A stretch of DNA of 64,000 nt from Acidobacteriaceae bacterium (GTDB taxonomy: Bacteria > Acidobacteriota > Terriglobia > Terriglobales > Acidobacteriaceae), in contig JASHQQ010000351.1 of the NCBI GenBank assembly GCA_030039035.1, forward strand, positions 1 to 64,000, in the 5' to 3' direction. The position numbers and the translations under genes were made by a program. The notes under the pieces are model-generated. The model was not told where the DNA came from. It searched no databases and was given only the letters and a program-made list of their open reading frames with translations. The stretch's first letter is position 1, and each line of letters starts with the position of its first letter. This document shows, piece by piece, positions 20,321-29,883 of the stretch.

Positions 20321-22560
20321 GGAAAGCCAGGTCAACTTCGATTGCGCTGCTGGTGATGCTGGTTTTTGCGCCGCTCGCGGGCGGGGCGCGCGCCGCGCAG
20401 GAAGAAGGTTTCTCCGGAGCCGTTCCCTACGCGGTGGCGGCCGACGGCCAGGCCGCAACCGGCGCGGTTGACGGCATGGTATTCGCCGAGGGAACGGGCG
20501 CCATCAACGAAAGCCGATGGGGCGATGCGATCGCGATCTTCACCCAGATTGCGCAAAAGAAAACCGATCACGCCGATGGCGCCCTCTACTGGAAAGCCTA
20601 CGCCGAAAACAAGCTGGGCAAGACGGGCGACGCGCTCGCCTCGTGCGCCGCGCTGCGCTCCAGCTACCCCAGGAGCAGTTGGATCGACGATTGCGGCGCG
20701 CTGGAGATCGAGATACGAACGCGCACAGGCGAGCCCGTGCATCCCGGCACCGAACAGAGCGACGACCTGAAGCTGCTGGCGCTCAACTCGCTGATGCAGC
20801 GCGACGAGGCCAGCGCCCGCGAGCAGGTCGAGCAGATTCTCAACGACGAGGACGCATCGGGAAAGCTGAAGGAGGGCGCGCTGTTCATCCTCGGAAAGAA
20901 GAGCGCGGTGCTTGCGCTTCCCGAGATTGCGCGGCTCAGCTCGATCGAAGGCGACGTGCGCATCGCCCGCGGCGAGGAGAATGAAAAGGCAACCGGCGCC
21001 ACCTGGGAGAGAGCGGTCGCCGACCTGCCGCTCGTGACCGGCTACAACCTCGTCACCGGCGCGGGCCGGGCGGAGATCGAACTCGAGGACGCCTCGACGA
21101 TCTACCTGGCGCCGAACTCGGTGCTTTCGTTCATCGATCTGTCGACCACCAACGGCGTTCCCTATACCGAACTCGCGCTCCTGTCCGGCACGGCGACGCT
21201 CCATGTTCAGCCCTATTTGCCGGACGAAACCTTCCTGCTGCGGACGCCTTCGGATGACAATCTCGTCGCGAAGTATCCGAGCACGAGCTACATCCGCGTG
21301 ACGAGTTATGTGGATGCGACGGCAATCACGCCACTCGGCGGCGGTGTGCTGGTGGCGCCCGGCGTACCCGACCAGTCTGCCAACGGCCAAACGCTCTATT
21401 ACCGCAGCAGCCACCGCATCGAGGCTCCCGGCGCCGTCGATCCGAGCGCCTTCGCCGACTGGGACAAGTGGGTCGCTCAACGCATTGCCCATCGCTCGGC
21501 GGCAATGAACGCGGTGATGAAGGAGGCGCATCTCACATCGCCTTTGCCCGGACTTGCCGGGATGGAGGGCCAGGGGCGTTTCTTCGACTGTGCGCCGTGG
21601 GGGACCTGCTGGGAGCCCGCGGCAGCCGTGAAGCTCGACGAAGAATCCGACGATGCGGAAGCCGTCCTGCAACCGGAACTGGCGCCGGCTTCATTTCACC
21701 TGCATGGCAACGCAGCGAGGCTCGTTTCCGTTGCATTGCAGGCAACCGGGGCACAGGAAGCGGGGGCCGCTTCGCAGAGCCCGGCGGCCATCCTGCAACG
21801 GGATGAATTCTTTCCCTGCACGCCGGCGGGGGTCCGCTACAGCATGGCTCGCGACCCGGCGACCGGCCATGAGACCATCGTCGATTCGAACGGCGGCGAA
21901 AGCGCACTCACCTACACGTGGGCCGTTTGCCACGCGGGCTACTGGATTCACCACAACCATCATTACGTGTGGGTGGTGGGCAAGCGGCACCACCTTGAAC
22001 CGGTGCGCTGGATCCGGAGCGGACGCACTGTCGCCTACGTTCCCATTCATCCCCGCGATCTGACCGGCAGCACGCCGGTGAACGCGAAGTATGACGTCTT
22101 CGCGGTCACGCGCAAGGACGGCGTCCCGGTCGAGCGCATCATGCCCGCGCCCGATCGCCCCATCGAGATGCTCGCCTCGCCGCCCAGGGAGTTCCACGCG
22201 GTCTACCTGCGCCCGCTGGCGCGCGCCGAGGAACCGCGGATGGAGGCGCACACGATCCAGGACGCATTCCCGGGCAAGACCGCGATCGCCCGGGCCGGCA
22301 TTCCCATCACCTTCGATCGCAAATCGCAGAGTTTCACCATGCCCGTCGACATCATGCGGGGCAACCAGATGGTCACTGTCGCCAGGCCGATTTCGCCCCA
22401 CGTGGCCGGCGCTCAGCCCGGTTCGCGCGGCACGGCCGGCAGCGCATCGCGCGGCGGCTCAAGCAGCAGCGGGTCCTCGAGTGCCGGCGGTTCGCACGGC
22501 AGCGCAGGCGGTTCGCCGCCGGCCGGTTCCAGCAGCTCGAGCAGCGGGACGCATCACTGA
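20317..22560 (+). CDS. Exported FecR-domain protein with N-terminal TPR-like region and Gly/Ser-rich C-terminus
   Basis: Signal peptide; ARLSSIEGDVRIARG...LVTGAGRAEIELEDASTIYLAPNSVLSFIDL (FecR-like); low-complexity GGSSSSGSSSAGGSHGSAGGS tail; ATGA overlap with anti-sigma stop. Confidence 0.75.
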   Translation: MRKARSTSIALLVMLVFAPLAGGARAAQEEGFSGAVPYAVAADGQAATGAVDGMVFAEGTGAINESRWGDAIAIFTQIAQKKTDHADGALYWKAYAENKLGKTGDALASCAALRSSYPRSSWIDDCGALEIEIRTRTGEPVHPGTEQSDDLKLLALNSLMQRDEASAREQVEQILNDEDASGKLKEGALFILGKKSAVLALPEIARLSSIEGDVRIARGEENEKATGATWERAVADLPLVTGYNLVTGAGRAEIELEDASTIYLAPNSVLSFIDLSTTNGVPYTELALLSGTATLHVQPYLPDETFLLRTPSDDNLVAKYPSTSYIRVTSYVDATAITPLGGGVLVAPGVPDQSANGQTLYYRSSHRIEAPGAVDPSAFADWDKWVAQRIAHRSAAMNAVMKEAHLTSPLPGLAGMEGQGRFFDCAPWGTCWEPAAAVKLDEESDDAEAVLQPELAPASFHLHGNAARLVSVALQATGAQEAGAASQSPAAILQRDEFFPCTPAGVRYSMARDPATGHETIVDSNGGESALTYTWAVCHAGYWIHHNHHYVWVVGKRHHLEPVRWIRSGRTVAYVPIHPRDLTGSTPVNAKYDVFAVTRKDGVPVERIMPAPDRPIEMLASPPREFHAVYLRPLARAEEPRMEAHTIQDAFPGKTAIARAGIPITFDRKSQSFTMPVDIMRGNQMVTVARPISPHVAGAQPGSRGTAGSASRGGSSSSGSSSAGGSHGSAGGSPPAGSSSSSSGTHH

Positions 22561-22596
22561 GGCGTGATACAAAAAGCAGGGACGAGGGTCGATGCC

Positions 22597-24231
22597 ATGC
22601 GGTTCCGCCGGTGGTTGCGCCAGGCAGTCATGCTGTTCCCCTTCGTTGCCGTCAACGTGTTGTTCGCGCAGGACCAGCCGCAGGCGCCGCCCACGCCAAC
22701 CTTGCAGATCAATTCGAACCTGGTCATCCTCGACGTGACCGTGCTCGACAAGAAAGGCGACCCGGTGGTGAAGGGGCTGGCCCGCGACGACTTCGCCATC
22801 ACCGAGGACAAGACGCCACAGCGCATCTTCTCCTTCGAGGCGCCGGATTCCCATACTCTGAAGCGCGGCGCAGCCGGGAACGACGAGAGCAAGACGCCGG
22901 TGACGATTCTCGTACTCGACCTGCTCAACTCCAGCTTCGAGGAGATGGCCTATATCCGCTATGAAGTGAAGCGCTGGCTCATGGCGCAACCCGCGCAGCT
23001 CGGCTCACCGGCGGAGATGCTGGTGACGGGCAACGAATCGCTGGAGATGCCGCAGGGCTATACGCGCAGCCGCAGCGACCTCCTTTTCGCGCTCGACCAT
23101 CTGCCCGCCGCCCTCCCCTACAAATTCGATCAGAAAACATACTTCTGGGAGCGCTTTGCCCAATCGATGGACGCCCTGCAGCAGATCGCGCTGCAGAACC
23201 GCGGCGTGCCCGGCCGCAAGAACGTGATCTGGATCGGCCGCGGGGGCCCGGCGGTTTATCTCGAATCCCCCGATCTGACCTCGCCGGTCGTGCGCGATCT
23301 GAAAGAGTACGTCCACGACACGGTGAACATGCTGGTCGACTCGCGCATCAGCCTGTTTGTCGTTTATCCAGGGCTGAAGGTCGAGATGCCCGTCCTCCAG
23401 TTCAGCGCCATGCAGGCCGACGTCAACATCGGCAGCGACGATCCGTTCGCCGGCGACATCAACTTCGGCACCATGGTGGACGAAACCGGAGGCAGGCTCT
23501 TCTACAACCGCAACGACGTGGATGCGGAGATCGGGCAGTCCGAGCACATGGGCGCGGAGTATTACACGCTGAGCTACCAGCCGCGCGACGTGGAACCGGA
23601 CGGCAAATTCCGGCGCATTCGCGTGACCGTGCGCGACCCGAATCTGCGTGTGGTCACCAAGGCCGGCTATTACGCTCCCGAGATCCACGCGCGCCTTGAC
23701 CCGCGGCAACAGTCGCTGCAGAAACTGGTCGAGGCGACGGTTTCGACGATCCCTTTCACCGCGCTCGACGTGTATCTTTCCGACGTGGTGCGCCATTCCG
23801 ACACGCGCTCCGCCGGGTTTACCGTGATGCTGGCGCCGAAGAACCTGACCTGGCTGCCGGCCGGCGGGGGCCTAGACGCAGCCAAACTGACGCTTGCGGT
23901 CGCCAGCCTCGACGCCAACCGCGCTGTGCTGGCCTCGAAGATCGAGCACATCACGCTCGAGGTCGATCCGGCCAAACTGGACCGGTTGCCCGCGGTGGTG
24001 TCGAAGCTTCAGCTCACCATCCGCGTGCCGCGCAAGACCCAGTGCGTCCGCGTGGCCCTTGAAGACCTTGACGGCGCCGGCCTGGGCTCCGCGGAATTGA
24101 ATCGCAAGTCGATCGACGCCGCTCCGGAGGCGACGACGCCGGAGCCGGAGCTGAAACCGCAGCCCCCGGCCGGCGCGCAGCCCGCCGATCCGGCTGCGGC
24201 AAAGCCTGCAGAGAGCGGGCCGAAATCCTGA
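22597..24231 (+). CDS. VWFA-related acidobacterial domain protein
   Basis: NSNLVILDVTVLDKKGDPVVKGLARDDFAITEDKTPQRIFSFEAPD...TILVLDLLNSSFEEMAY; signal peptide from ATG at 22597 (track opens at 22564 GTG). Confidence 0.88.
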   Translation: MRFRRWLRQAVMLFPFVAVNVLFAQDQPQAPPTPTLQINSNLVILDVTVLDKKGDPVVKGLARDDFAITEDKTPQRIFSFEAPDSHTLKRGAAGNDESKTPVTILVLDLLNSSFEEMAYIRYEVKRWLMAQPAQLGSPAEMLVTGNESLEMPQGYTRSRSDLLFALDHLPAALPYKFDQKTYFWERFAQSMDALQQIALQNRGVPGRKNVIWIGRGGPAVYLESPDLTSPVVRDLKEYVHDTVNMLVDSRISLFVVYPGLKVEMPVLQFSAMQADVNIGSDDPFAGDINFGTMVDETGGRLFYNRNDVDAEIGQSEHMGAEYYTLSYQPRDVEPDGKFRRIRVTVRDPNLRVVTKAGYYAPEIHARLDPRQQSLQKLVEATVSTIPFTALDVYLSDVVRHSDTRSAGFTVMLAPKNLTWLPAGGGLDAAKLTLAVASLDANRAVLASKIEHITLEVDPAKLDRLPAVVSKLQLTIRVPRKTQCVRVALEDLDGAGLGSAELNRKSIDAAPEATTPEPELKPQPPAGAQPADPAAAKPAESGPKS

Positions 24232-24291
24232 CGCTGGCACACGAGGGCGCTTCCGGTTCCGCCGCCGCAGTCCGAAGCCGGGATGCCGCTT

Positions 24292-24795
24292 TCATCGCGC
24301 TTCTTTTTCGCCCATGACACGAGCATAGCTGGCCAGAATCTCTTCCCACGCGTCCTTGCCGTCGAAGATCGCGCGAAGCTTTTCCGCGCCAATGCCGTGC
24401 CGTTCGAGCTTGCTGTGTTCCAGCTCAACCCGTGTGGCGCCGCCTTCGGCCGAAAACCGGATCTCGACTTCGCTGGCCCGGCTGGTATCCGGCTCGTAGC
24501 CCCACTCTTCGGAATCGCGCTTCGGTCCAACATGCCACCGGAATCGCGCCCGGTGCGGGGGATCCCACTCAAGCACCGTGCCCCAGTCGCACTGCGCGCC
24601 TGCGGCATCCTGCTCGTACCAGCGCCCGCCCACGCGCGGCTCGATCACAACCAGTTCCAACTCCCTGGCGCCAATGTGATGGCTCTTCGGCCACCAGGTT
24701 TCCATCTGCTCCACAAACACGTGGAATGCCCGCTCAATGGACGCGTTTACGCGAACGCTCTTCTTGACGACTGCCTCTTCCACGCCGCTTTCCAT
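24292..24795 (-). CDS. SRPBCC/AHSA1 domain protein
   Basis: VRVNASIERAFHVFVEQMETWWPKSHHIG...VIEPRVGGRWYEQDAAGAQCDWGTVLEWDPPHRARFRW. Confidence 0.88.
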   Translation of the reverse strand: MESGVEEAVVKKSVRVNASIERAFHVFVEQMETWWPKSHHIGARELELVVIEPRVGGRWYEQDAAGAQCDWGTVLEWDPPHRARFRWHVGPKRDSEEWGYEPDTSRASEVEIRFSAEGGATRVELEHSKLERHGIGAEKLRAIFDGKDAWEEILASYARVMGEKEAR

Positions 24796-25114
24796 GCCTG
24801 TTCTCCTCCTCCGGCTTCTCCGCCGCTTGCTGGAACGCGCCCATCGCGCGAGTCCACATCTGATCAAAATGCGCCCGCAGCCGCGCCACACCCTCCGGGT
24901 CCAGCCGATACAGCCGGCGCGTTCCCTGCCGCGAATCCCTCACCAATCCCGCGTCTTTCAGCACCTTCAGGTGCTGCGAAACCGCGGGCCTGCTCACCGG
25001 CATGGCCCGCGCCAGTTGATTGACAGCCAGCGGCCCCGCGGCCAGCCTTTGGAAGATCGCCATCCGCGTGGCGTCGCCCAAAGCGTCAAGTCCGGCCTGC
25101 AGGTAAGTATTCAC
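24734..25114 (-). CDS. ArsR family transcriptional regulator
   Basis: LDALGDATRMAIFQRLAAGPLAVNQLARAMPVSRPAVSQHLKVLKDAGLVRDSRQGTRRLYRL; overlaps downstream SRPBCC gene. Confidence 0.93.
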   Translation of the reverse strand: MNTYLQAGLDALGDATRMAIFQRLAAGPLAVNQLARAMPVSRPAVSQHLKVLKDAGLVRDSRQGTRRLYRLDPEGVARLRAHFDQMWTRAMGAFQQAAEKPEEENRHGKRRGRGSRQEERSRKRVH

Positions 25115-25245
25115 TTACGTAAGTAAGAACTAACCGACTGGATTTGTCAACAGAAAAATGGAGCCGACAAAGGGTAGCGGCGCATTTCCCCGAAGGGGCT
25201 CGAGCCCACGCTGATTTTGCGCCGTTTGCGGTACGACCAAAGCCG

Positions 25246-25274
25246 CCCCGGCAAGCAAATTCGGCTTGTCGGGG
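25246..25274. repeat. Intergenic palindrome (hairpin) ccccggcaagc-aaattcg-gcttgtcgggg
   Basis: 11-bp inverted repeat with one G/T position, between the ArsR and enolase-superfamily genes. Confidence 0.7.
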
Positions 25275-25433
25275 ATCCCGGCAAGCCGTGCCCGGACTGG
25301 TGGTTTCGGCTCAACGGAGTTCTTCCGCAGCCTGTGAAATCCGTACCCTTCAAATTGCACCACTACCTGACGCCCATCAGGCAGCAATCCGCCGCTATAC
25401 TTGATCTCGTTTCGATATCGGAGCGTCATCACC

Positions 25434-26672
25434 ATGAATCGAAGATCGTTTTTTCGCGGCCTGGGAGCGGCTGCGGTTGTTGCATCGACGCCTCCGCGGC
25501 GCGCCTGCGCGGCGCTGGCGAAGATGAAGATCACGCGCGTGAGAGCGTACCTTCCGCCCAATCCCAACCCGCTCTTGAATCAGAGCGATGTCGTGGTGAC
25601 CGTCGAGACCGACGCGGGCATCACGGGGATCGGCGAGGGCGGCGCGAAAGATACGCTGTCACCCTCGGCCGGACGCCTGATCGGCCGGGATCCGCAACAC
25701 ATCGAGGCGCTGTGGCAGGATATGAATCGGGCGTTCTTCTACCCCGCCGGGCGCGAGCGGACCGATGCAATCGGCGCGCTCGATCTGGCTCTGTGGGACA
25801 TTCGCGGCAAGGCGCTGGGCTGCCCCATCCATCAGCTCCTCGGCGGGACGGTTCGCAATTACTGCGAGCTCTACAACACCGCGGGAATCATTCCCGGAAT
25901 CACTCCGCAGATGGGCATCCGGGAGCGGGCGCGGCTGACGATGGAAGCCGGTTATCGCGTCTTTCGCTTCGGGGCCATGGACCTGCCGGCCAACACGACC
26001 TACGACACGAGAAAGCAGATCACGCATCTGCGCGAAGAGTGCGCCGAGGCGCGCGAAGGCGTTGGCGTCGACGGGAACTGGGCCGTCGACTTCCACCAGC
26101 GATTCGATCTGGCCGACGCCATCCGCGGCTGCGACGAAATCGAAAGCCTGGCGCCGTTTTTTGTCGAAGACCCGGTTCGCACCGAGGCTTTTCTGCAGGA
26201 CCTGCCGATCCTTCGCCAGAAAGTGAACGTTCCCTTAGCCGCGGGCGAAGAGTGGGGCAACCGGTGGGATTTCAATCGGCTCGTCGAAGAGCATTCCATC
26301 GATTTCGTGCGCGCCACTCTTCCCAACGTCGGCGGCATTACGGAGATGATGAAGATCGCCGCCTTGTGCGAGACGCACTTCGTCGGCATTGTCCCGCATT
26401 TTACCGGCCCCATCGCTACCGCGGCGCTGGTCAACTGCCTCAGCACCTTTCCCGGCCCGCTGCTGATGGAGTACAACTTCCAGGGCCGGACCTTCGACTA
26501 TCTGCCGGTTTGTCTCGACTTTCGCGACGGCAAGCTCTATCCCAACGAGCGGCCCGGACTCGGCGTGGAGATCGACACCAGGCCACTGACGCAGATTGCA
26601 GAGATCACCGAACCGGTGACGGCGCGCGCGCAGACCTACTTCCGGCCCGATGGATCGATTACGAACTGGTAG
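25434..26672 (+). CDS. Tat-exported enolase superfamily protein (mandelate racemase/galactonate dehydratase-like)
   Basis: Tat motif RRSFFRGLGAAAVVAS; DALDLALWDIRGKALGCPIHQLLGG; VDGNWAVDFHQ; PLAAGEEWGNRW; IVPHFTGPI. Confidence 0.88.
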   Translation: MNRRSFFRGLGAAAVVASTPPRRACAALAKMKITRVRAYLPPNPNPLLNQSDVVVTVETDAGITGIGEGGAKDTLSPSAGRLIGRDPQHIEALWQDMNRAFFYPAGRERTDAIGALDLALWDIRGKALGCPIHQLLGGTVRNYCELYNTAGIIPGITPQMGIRERARLTMEAGYRVFRFGAMDLPANTTYDTRKQITHLREECAEAREGVGVDGNWAVDFHQRFDLADAIRGCDEIESLAPFFVEDPVRTEAFLQDLPILRQKVNVPLAAGEEWGNRWDFNRLVEEHSIDFVRATLPNVGGITEMMKIAALCETHFVGIVPHFTGPIATAALVNCLSTFPGPLLMEYNFQGRTFDYLPVCLDFRDGKLYPNERPGLGVEIDTRPLTQIAEITEPVTARAQTYFRPDGSITNW

Positions 26673-26759
26673 CCAGGCGGAGGCGCCCCGAAGCAACGGG
26701 TCGGCGTCGCCTCGGGGTGGGCGACGATCCGATCGAAACGCGGTGTGGAGAGACAGTTA

Positions 26760-28373
26760 TTATCGCTGTTCGCGCGAGACCAGGCTTTCAGCCGACTTCA
26801 ACTGTTCGCGCATTCCGTCCACGCTCCAATTGAGGACCTTGTCCTGCTGTCCCTGGCCCATATCGCAGGACTGCAGCAGGCGCGTTCCATCGGCCACCGG
26901 GCTGCCGCGCGCGTTGCAGCCGGAAAGGTCGAGCGCACCGAGGTAGCGCCCGGTTTCAGCGTTCCACACGCCCGTTCCACCGCCGGAAAACCGGCTCGAC
27001 CAGGGCGCGACGAGCCAACGGCCATCGTTCCACCAGACCGGTTGACCGTTGGGGTAGGACATCCACGCGACGGGCCACAGATCGCGCTCTTTTTCCCCAG
27101 CACGAATATCAAACAGGCTCAGGCGCATTCTGAAGATGTTGTCCGGGCCACTATAGATGGCTACGCGTGCGCCGTCGGGCGAAAAGGCTGCGGCCTGGAC
27201 CTCGGCATTCTTCGCGGTGTAAATGCGATGACCTTGCTTGTCCGTGATAACAGGAGGATCCTCGAGCTCTCCAAGTCCCGGGAGCTTCGATATCACGCGA
27301 TGCGACTGCCGATCCCAGACCAGGGCTTCGCCGGCATCGGTGACGGCGATACCCAGATCCCACTCGGGAGCAGGAAGATACTCTTTCAGATTCCGGGGAA
27401 ACAACTGCGGATCGGAGACCGGTTTCCAGCTCGCGGTATCGAAGAGCACCGCGCCGATTCGCTTGCCCCATGTAACCAGAAAATAGCGGCCGTCCGGACT
27501 GAATTCGCCGTTGACCGAATAGCCGCCGTAAACAGGGGGCTGCCAGAACTCGGGGATGACGCGGAGGATCTTGCCGCCCACCGGCATGCCGCCATGTTCC
27601 GGCCAGGTGCTTCCCTGATAGACGGTAAGGGTCTTCGTGACAAAGTCGTGCAGCACACCGATGGACCCGTCCGGGCTCACGGAAATATCGTCATAAGGCC
27701 TTCGCGGCGCCGGCAGGTCAAGGCTGCCGGCCTCGTCCGGCAGCAAAACCCTGTCGGGTTTCAAGAGCGGTGTCACCACCTGGATGCGAGCGCCGGTGAT
27801 ACGGAGCATCTCGAGGATGGCATCGGGCAGATCGGCGCTGTCGTAGACGCGCACGGTTGCGGAGCCGCCGCGCAGCACTTCGACGATGACCCGGCGGGTT
27901 GCGGGTGGAACGCGATGGCGATCGTCGGGAAGGTAGTCCCATAGCGACTGGAGGCGAGCGAAGTCCTCGGGCTCCAGCTTGCCGCCTCCGCCGCCGCGGA
28001 AAGAACCTTCGCCGTTCGCGAAACTCGCGACTTCGCCGGTGGTGGAGATTTCGACGCCGACCGAAAGCGTATTCCAGAAGCAGAAGCTGGGAGAAGCAGC
28101 GCTTTTTGCGTCGGCCGGCCGATCGCGGAATTCCGTGGCGCTGATGAGGAGCGCAACGGGGGATTGACCCATCTGGATGACTTGAGGCGATGGTGGGTTG
28201 CGCTCGTCGGCGGTGAGATCGTCGTAGGTTGCGTTGCCGCCGCAGATGCCGGCGGCGGCAACAGTGGCCGGCAGGGCAGGCGGCGCGCCCGGCGGGGATG
28301 CGGTTTGCGCCTGGGCCAGCAAACCTGAAGCCAGCACGGCAATGAGAAGCCCTGCGGACGCGTCGTGCTTCAT
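26760..28373 (-). CDS. Exported WD40/beta-propeller-like protein
   Basis: Signal peptide MKHDASAGLLIAVLASGLLAQAQ; VSPDGSIGVLHD, FSPDGRYFLVTWG, FSPDGARVAIYSG blades. Confidence 0.7.
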   Translation of the reverse strand: MKHDASAGLLIAVLASGLLAQAQTASPPGAPPALPATVAAAGICGGNATYDDLTADERNPPSPQVIQMGQSPVALLISATEFRDRPADAKSAASPSFCFWNTLSVGVEISTTGEVASFANGEGSFRGGGGGKLEPEDFARLQSLWDYLPDDRHRVPPATRRVIVEVLRGGSATVRVYDSADLPDAILEMLRITGARIQVVTPLLKPDRVLLPDEAGSLDLPAPRRPYDDISVSPDGSIGVLHDFVTKTLTVYQGSTWPEHGGMPVGGKILRVIPEFWQPPVYGGYSVNGEFSPDGRYFLVTWGKRIGAVLFDTASWKPVSDPQLFPRNLKEYLPAPEWDLGIAVTDAGEALVWDRQSHRVISKLPGLGELEDPPVITDKQGHRIYTAKNAEVQAAAFSPDGARVAIYSGPDNIFRMRLSLFDIRAGEKERDLWPVAWMSYPNGQPVWWNDGRWLVAPWSSRFSGGGTGVWNAETGRYLGALDLSGCNARGSPVADGTRLLQSCDMGQGQQDKVLNWSVDGMREQLKSAESLVSREQR

Positions 28374-28448
28374 CGAACCATCTCTCGCAGGTTAGACCGA
28401 AATATGGAGCGACCGTCACCAGGCGTGGCAACGTCGATTGGTTCGTCG

Positions 28449-28508
28449 CACCCTTGCGCCAGCCTCCGGACGGACAAAGCCCCCGGCGCGCGGAAGGATG
28501 GGGCACCG
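28449..28508. repeat. Possible short intergenic repeat (cacccttgcgcc ... aaggatggggcacc)
   Basis: Resembles 43720..43769 (cccacccc ... gcgcaaggatgaggcacc). Confidence 0.4.
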
Positions 28509-28524
28509 AAAGGGCGGGTTGCTC

Positions 28525-29235
28525 TCACTTCCGGAATGGAGCTTCGAAGCGCGTCTCCATTTTCAGCTCCCGGCCGGCGCTCTCTTCGCTCGCCTGAACC
28601 GCTTTCACCTCGAGCGTGGGCGAAAGCAGGCAACTGACGCGGAAGTCCGTCAGATCGGGCCCGGAGGATTTGTAGAACAAACTGCCCGCCACTGCGATGT
28701 CGTAACGATCCGCCTTTATTCCGGCGACCTTTACACCGGGCAGATACCAGGGCGAGACTCCCAGCGTGATTTCATTTACGGCTGTCGTGGGACCGAAAGC
28801 ATGGTCGAATCCATCGCGATTCACCTTTTCGCGAGCCGCTTTCAGACACACATCGTCAGCCTGTGCCTGGCCGGCCGCCGTATGCACGCCCGGCGAGAAC
28901 TGCTCGGGGCGAACCAGGCGCCACCAGGAATTCTCCACGGAATCCAGCGAGTCGGGCTCAAATACTCCCGTTTCTTCGTTCACGCGGCACTCGATCAGTT
29001 CGGGAACGACACCGTCCTCCGCGATGAACGTAGCGTCGGGATGATCGACTCGGGTCCGGTTCAGATAGTCCTGATCGATCAGGAACGGAACCGGGTTCTT
29101 TACCCTGGCTCGTTTTGCGCAGAGCGCCTCCTTCGCCGGATCGTTCCGGATCGCGCTGCCGGAGACCATCTGGCCGTCTGCGACCATCGACAAGAAGACG
29201 ATGAAGCCGGCGATGAGAAGTGGACACCGCATCAT
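28525..29235 (-). CDS. Exported hypothetical protein
   Basis: MMRCPLLIAGFIVFLSMVADGQ signal peptide and coherent 236-aa frame. Confidence 0.65.
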   Translation of the reverse strand: MMRCPLLIAGFIVFLSMVADGQMVSGSAIRNDPAKEALCAKRARVKNPVPFLIDQDYLNRTRVDHPDATFIAEDGVVPELIECRVNEETGVFEPDSLDSVENSWWRLVRPEQFSPGVHTAAGQAQADDVCLKAAREKVNRDGFDHAFGPTTAVNEITLGVSPWYLPGVKVAGIKADRYDIAVAGSLFYKSSGPDLTDFRVSCLLSPTLEVKAVQASEESAGRELKMETRFEAPFRK

Positions 29236-29480
29236 TCCTGTACCTCCTGTTCAGCGAAAAAGGCTTCGGCCGCTTGTATTGCTCCCGCTGCACCGCCAGG
29301 CCTGGCCCGGGCGCAACGAGCCGCCGGCTGGAAAGAGATTATCAGCAGGATCGCCGGATTGCCGGAAGAAAGCGCCTCTTGCCCCCGGCGTTCACACTCC
29401 GCTGACAAATCCCCTTGTACAATCGGCTTCGCCGGAGGGCCGCTCCCTCCGCTTCACTTCGCGGCGATGAAAGAGGGGCC

Positions 29481-29849
29481 ATGAGAAAACTCGTCAGCGT
29501 GGGTGTGGTCCTCGCGCTCATGTCGGCGCAACTGATGGCAGATCCGGCCACGGATGCAAGACACGCACAGAAGATCCGGATCAAAGCAGACCAGGCGCTG
29601 GAGCACCATCGCGTGGTGACCGTCGAGACGGCCGATCATCGGCGCCTGCAGGGCCTCGTGAGCGAAACCCAACCCGACCACTTTGTGCTCATTTTCGAGG
29701 GCCGGACCACAACGCTGACCTACGCGGAAGTGGAACGCATCACCTGGCCGCAACACATGCCCAGGCCGGTCGTTGCGGCCCTTACAGGACTGGCGGTCGC
29801 GGGCGTGCTCTACGGTGTCGTGCATCTGCTCCTTGCCAGGAACGGATGA
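29481..29849 (+). CDS. Small exported protein with C-terminal TM segment
   Basis: MRKLVSVGVVLALMSAQLMA signal; VETADHRRLQGLVSETQPDHFVLIFEGRTTTLTYAEVERI; VVAALTGLAVAGVLYGVVHLLL TM; ATG at 29481. Confidence 0.7.
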   Translation: MRKLVSVGVVLALMSAQLMADPATDARHAQKIRIKADQALEHHRVVTVETADHRRLQGLVSETQPDHFVLIFEGRTTTLTYAEVERITWPQHMPRPVVAALTGLAVAGVLYGVVHLLLARNG

Positions 29850-29883
29850 CGCGCGAATTGCGTGCCATCGGCTCGCCGACGTA

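Noticed and set aside
20332-21672. 446-aa minus-strand ORF
   Set aside because: Antisense to the FecR-domain gene; no family motif.
25217-26833. 538-aa plus-strand ORF
   Set aside because: Alternate frame of the enolase-superfamily gene; Arg/Gly-rich with no motif.
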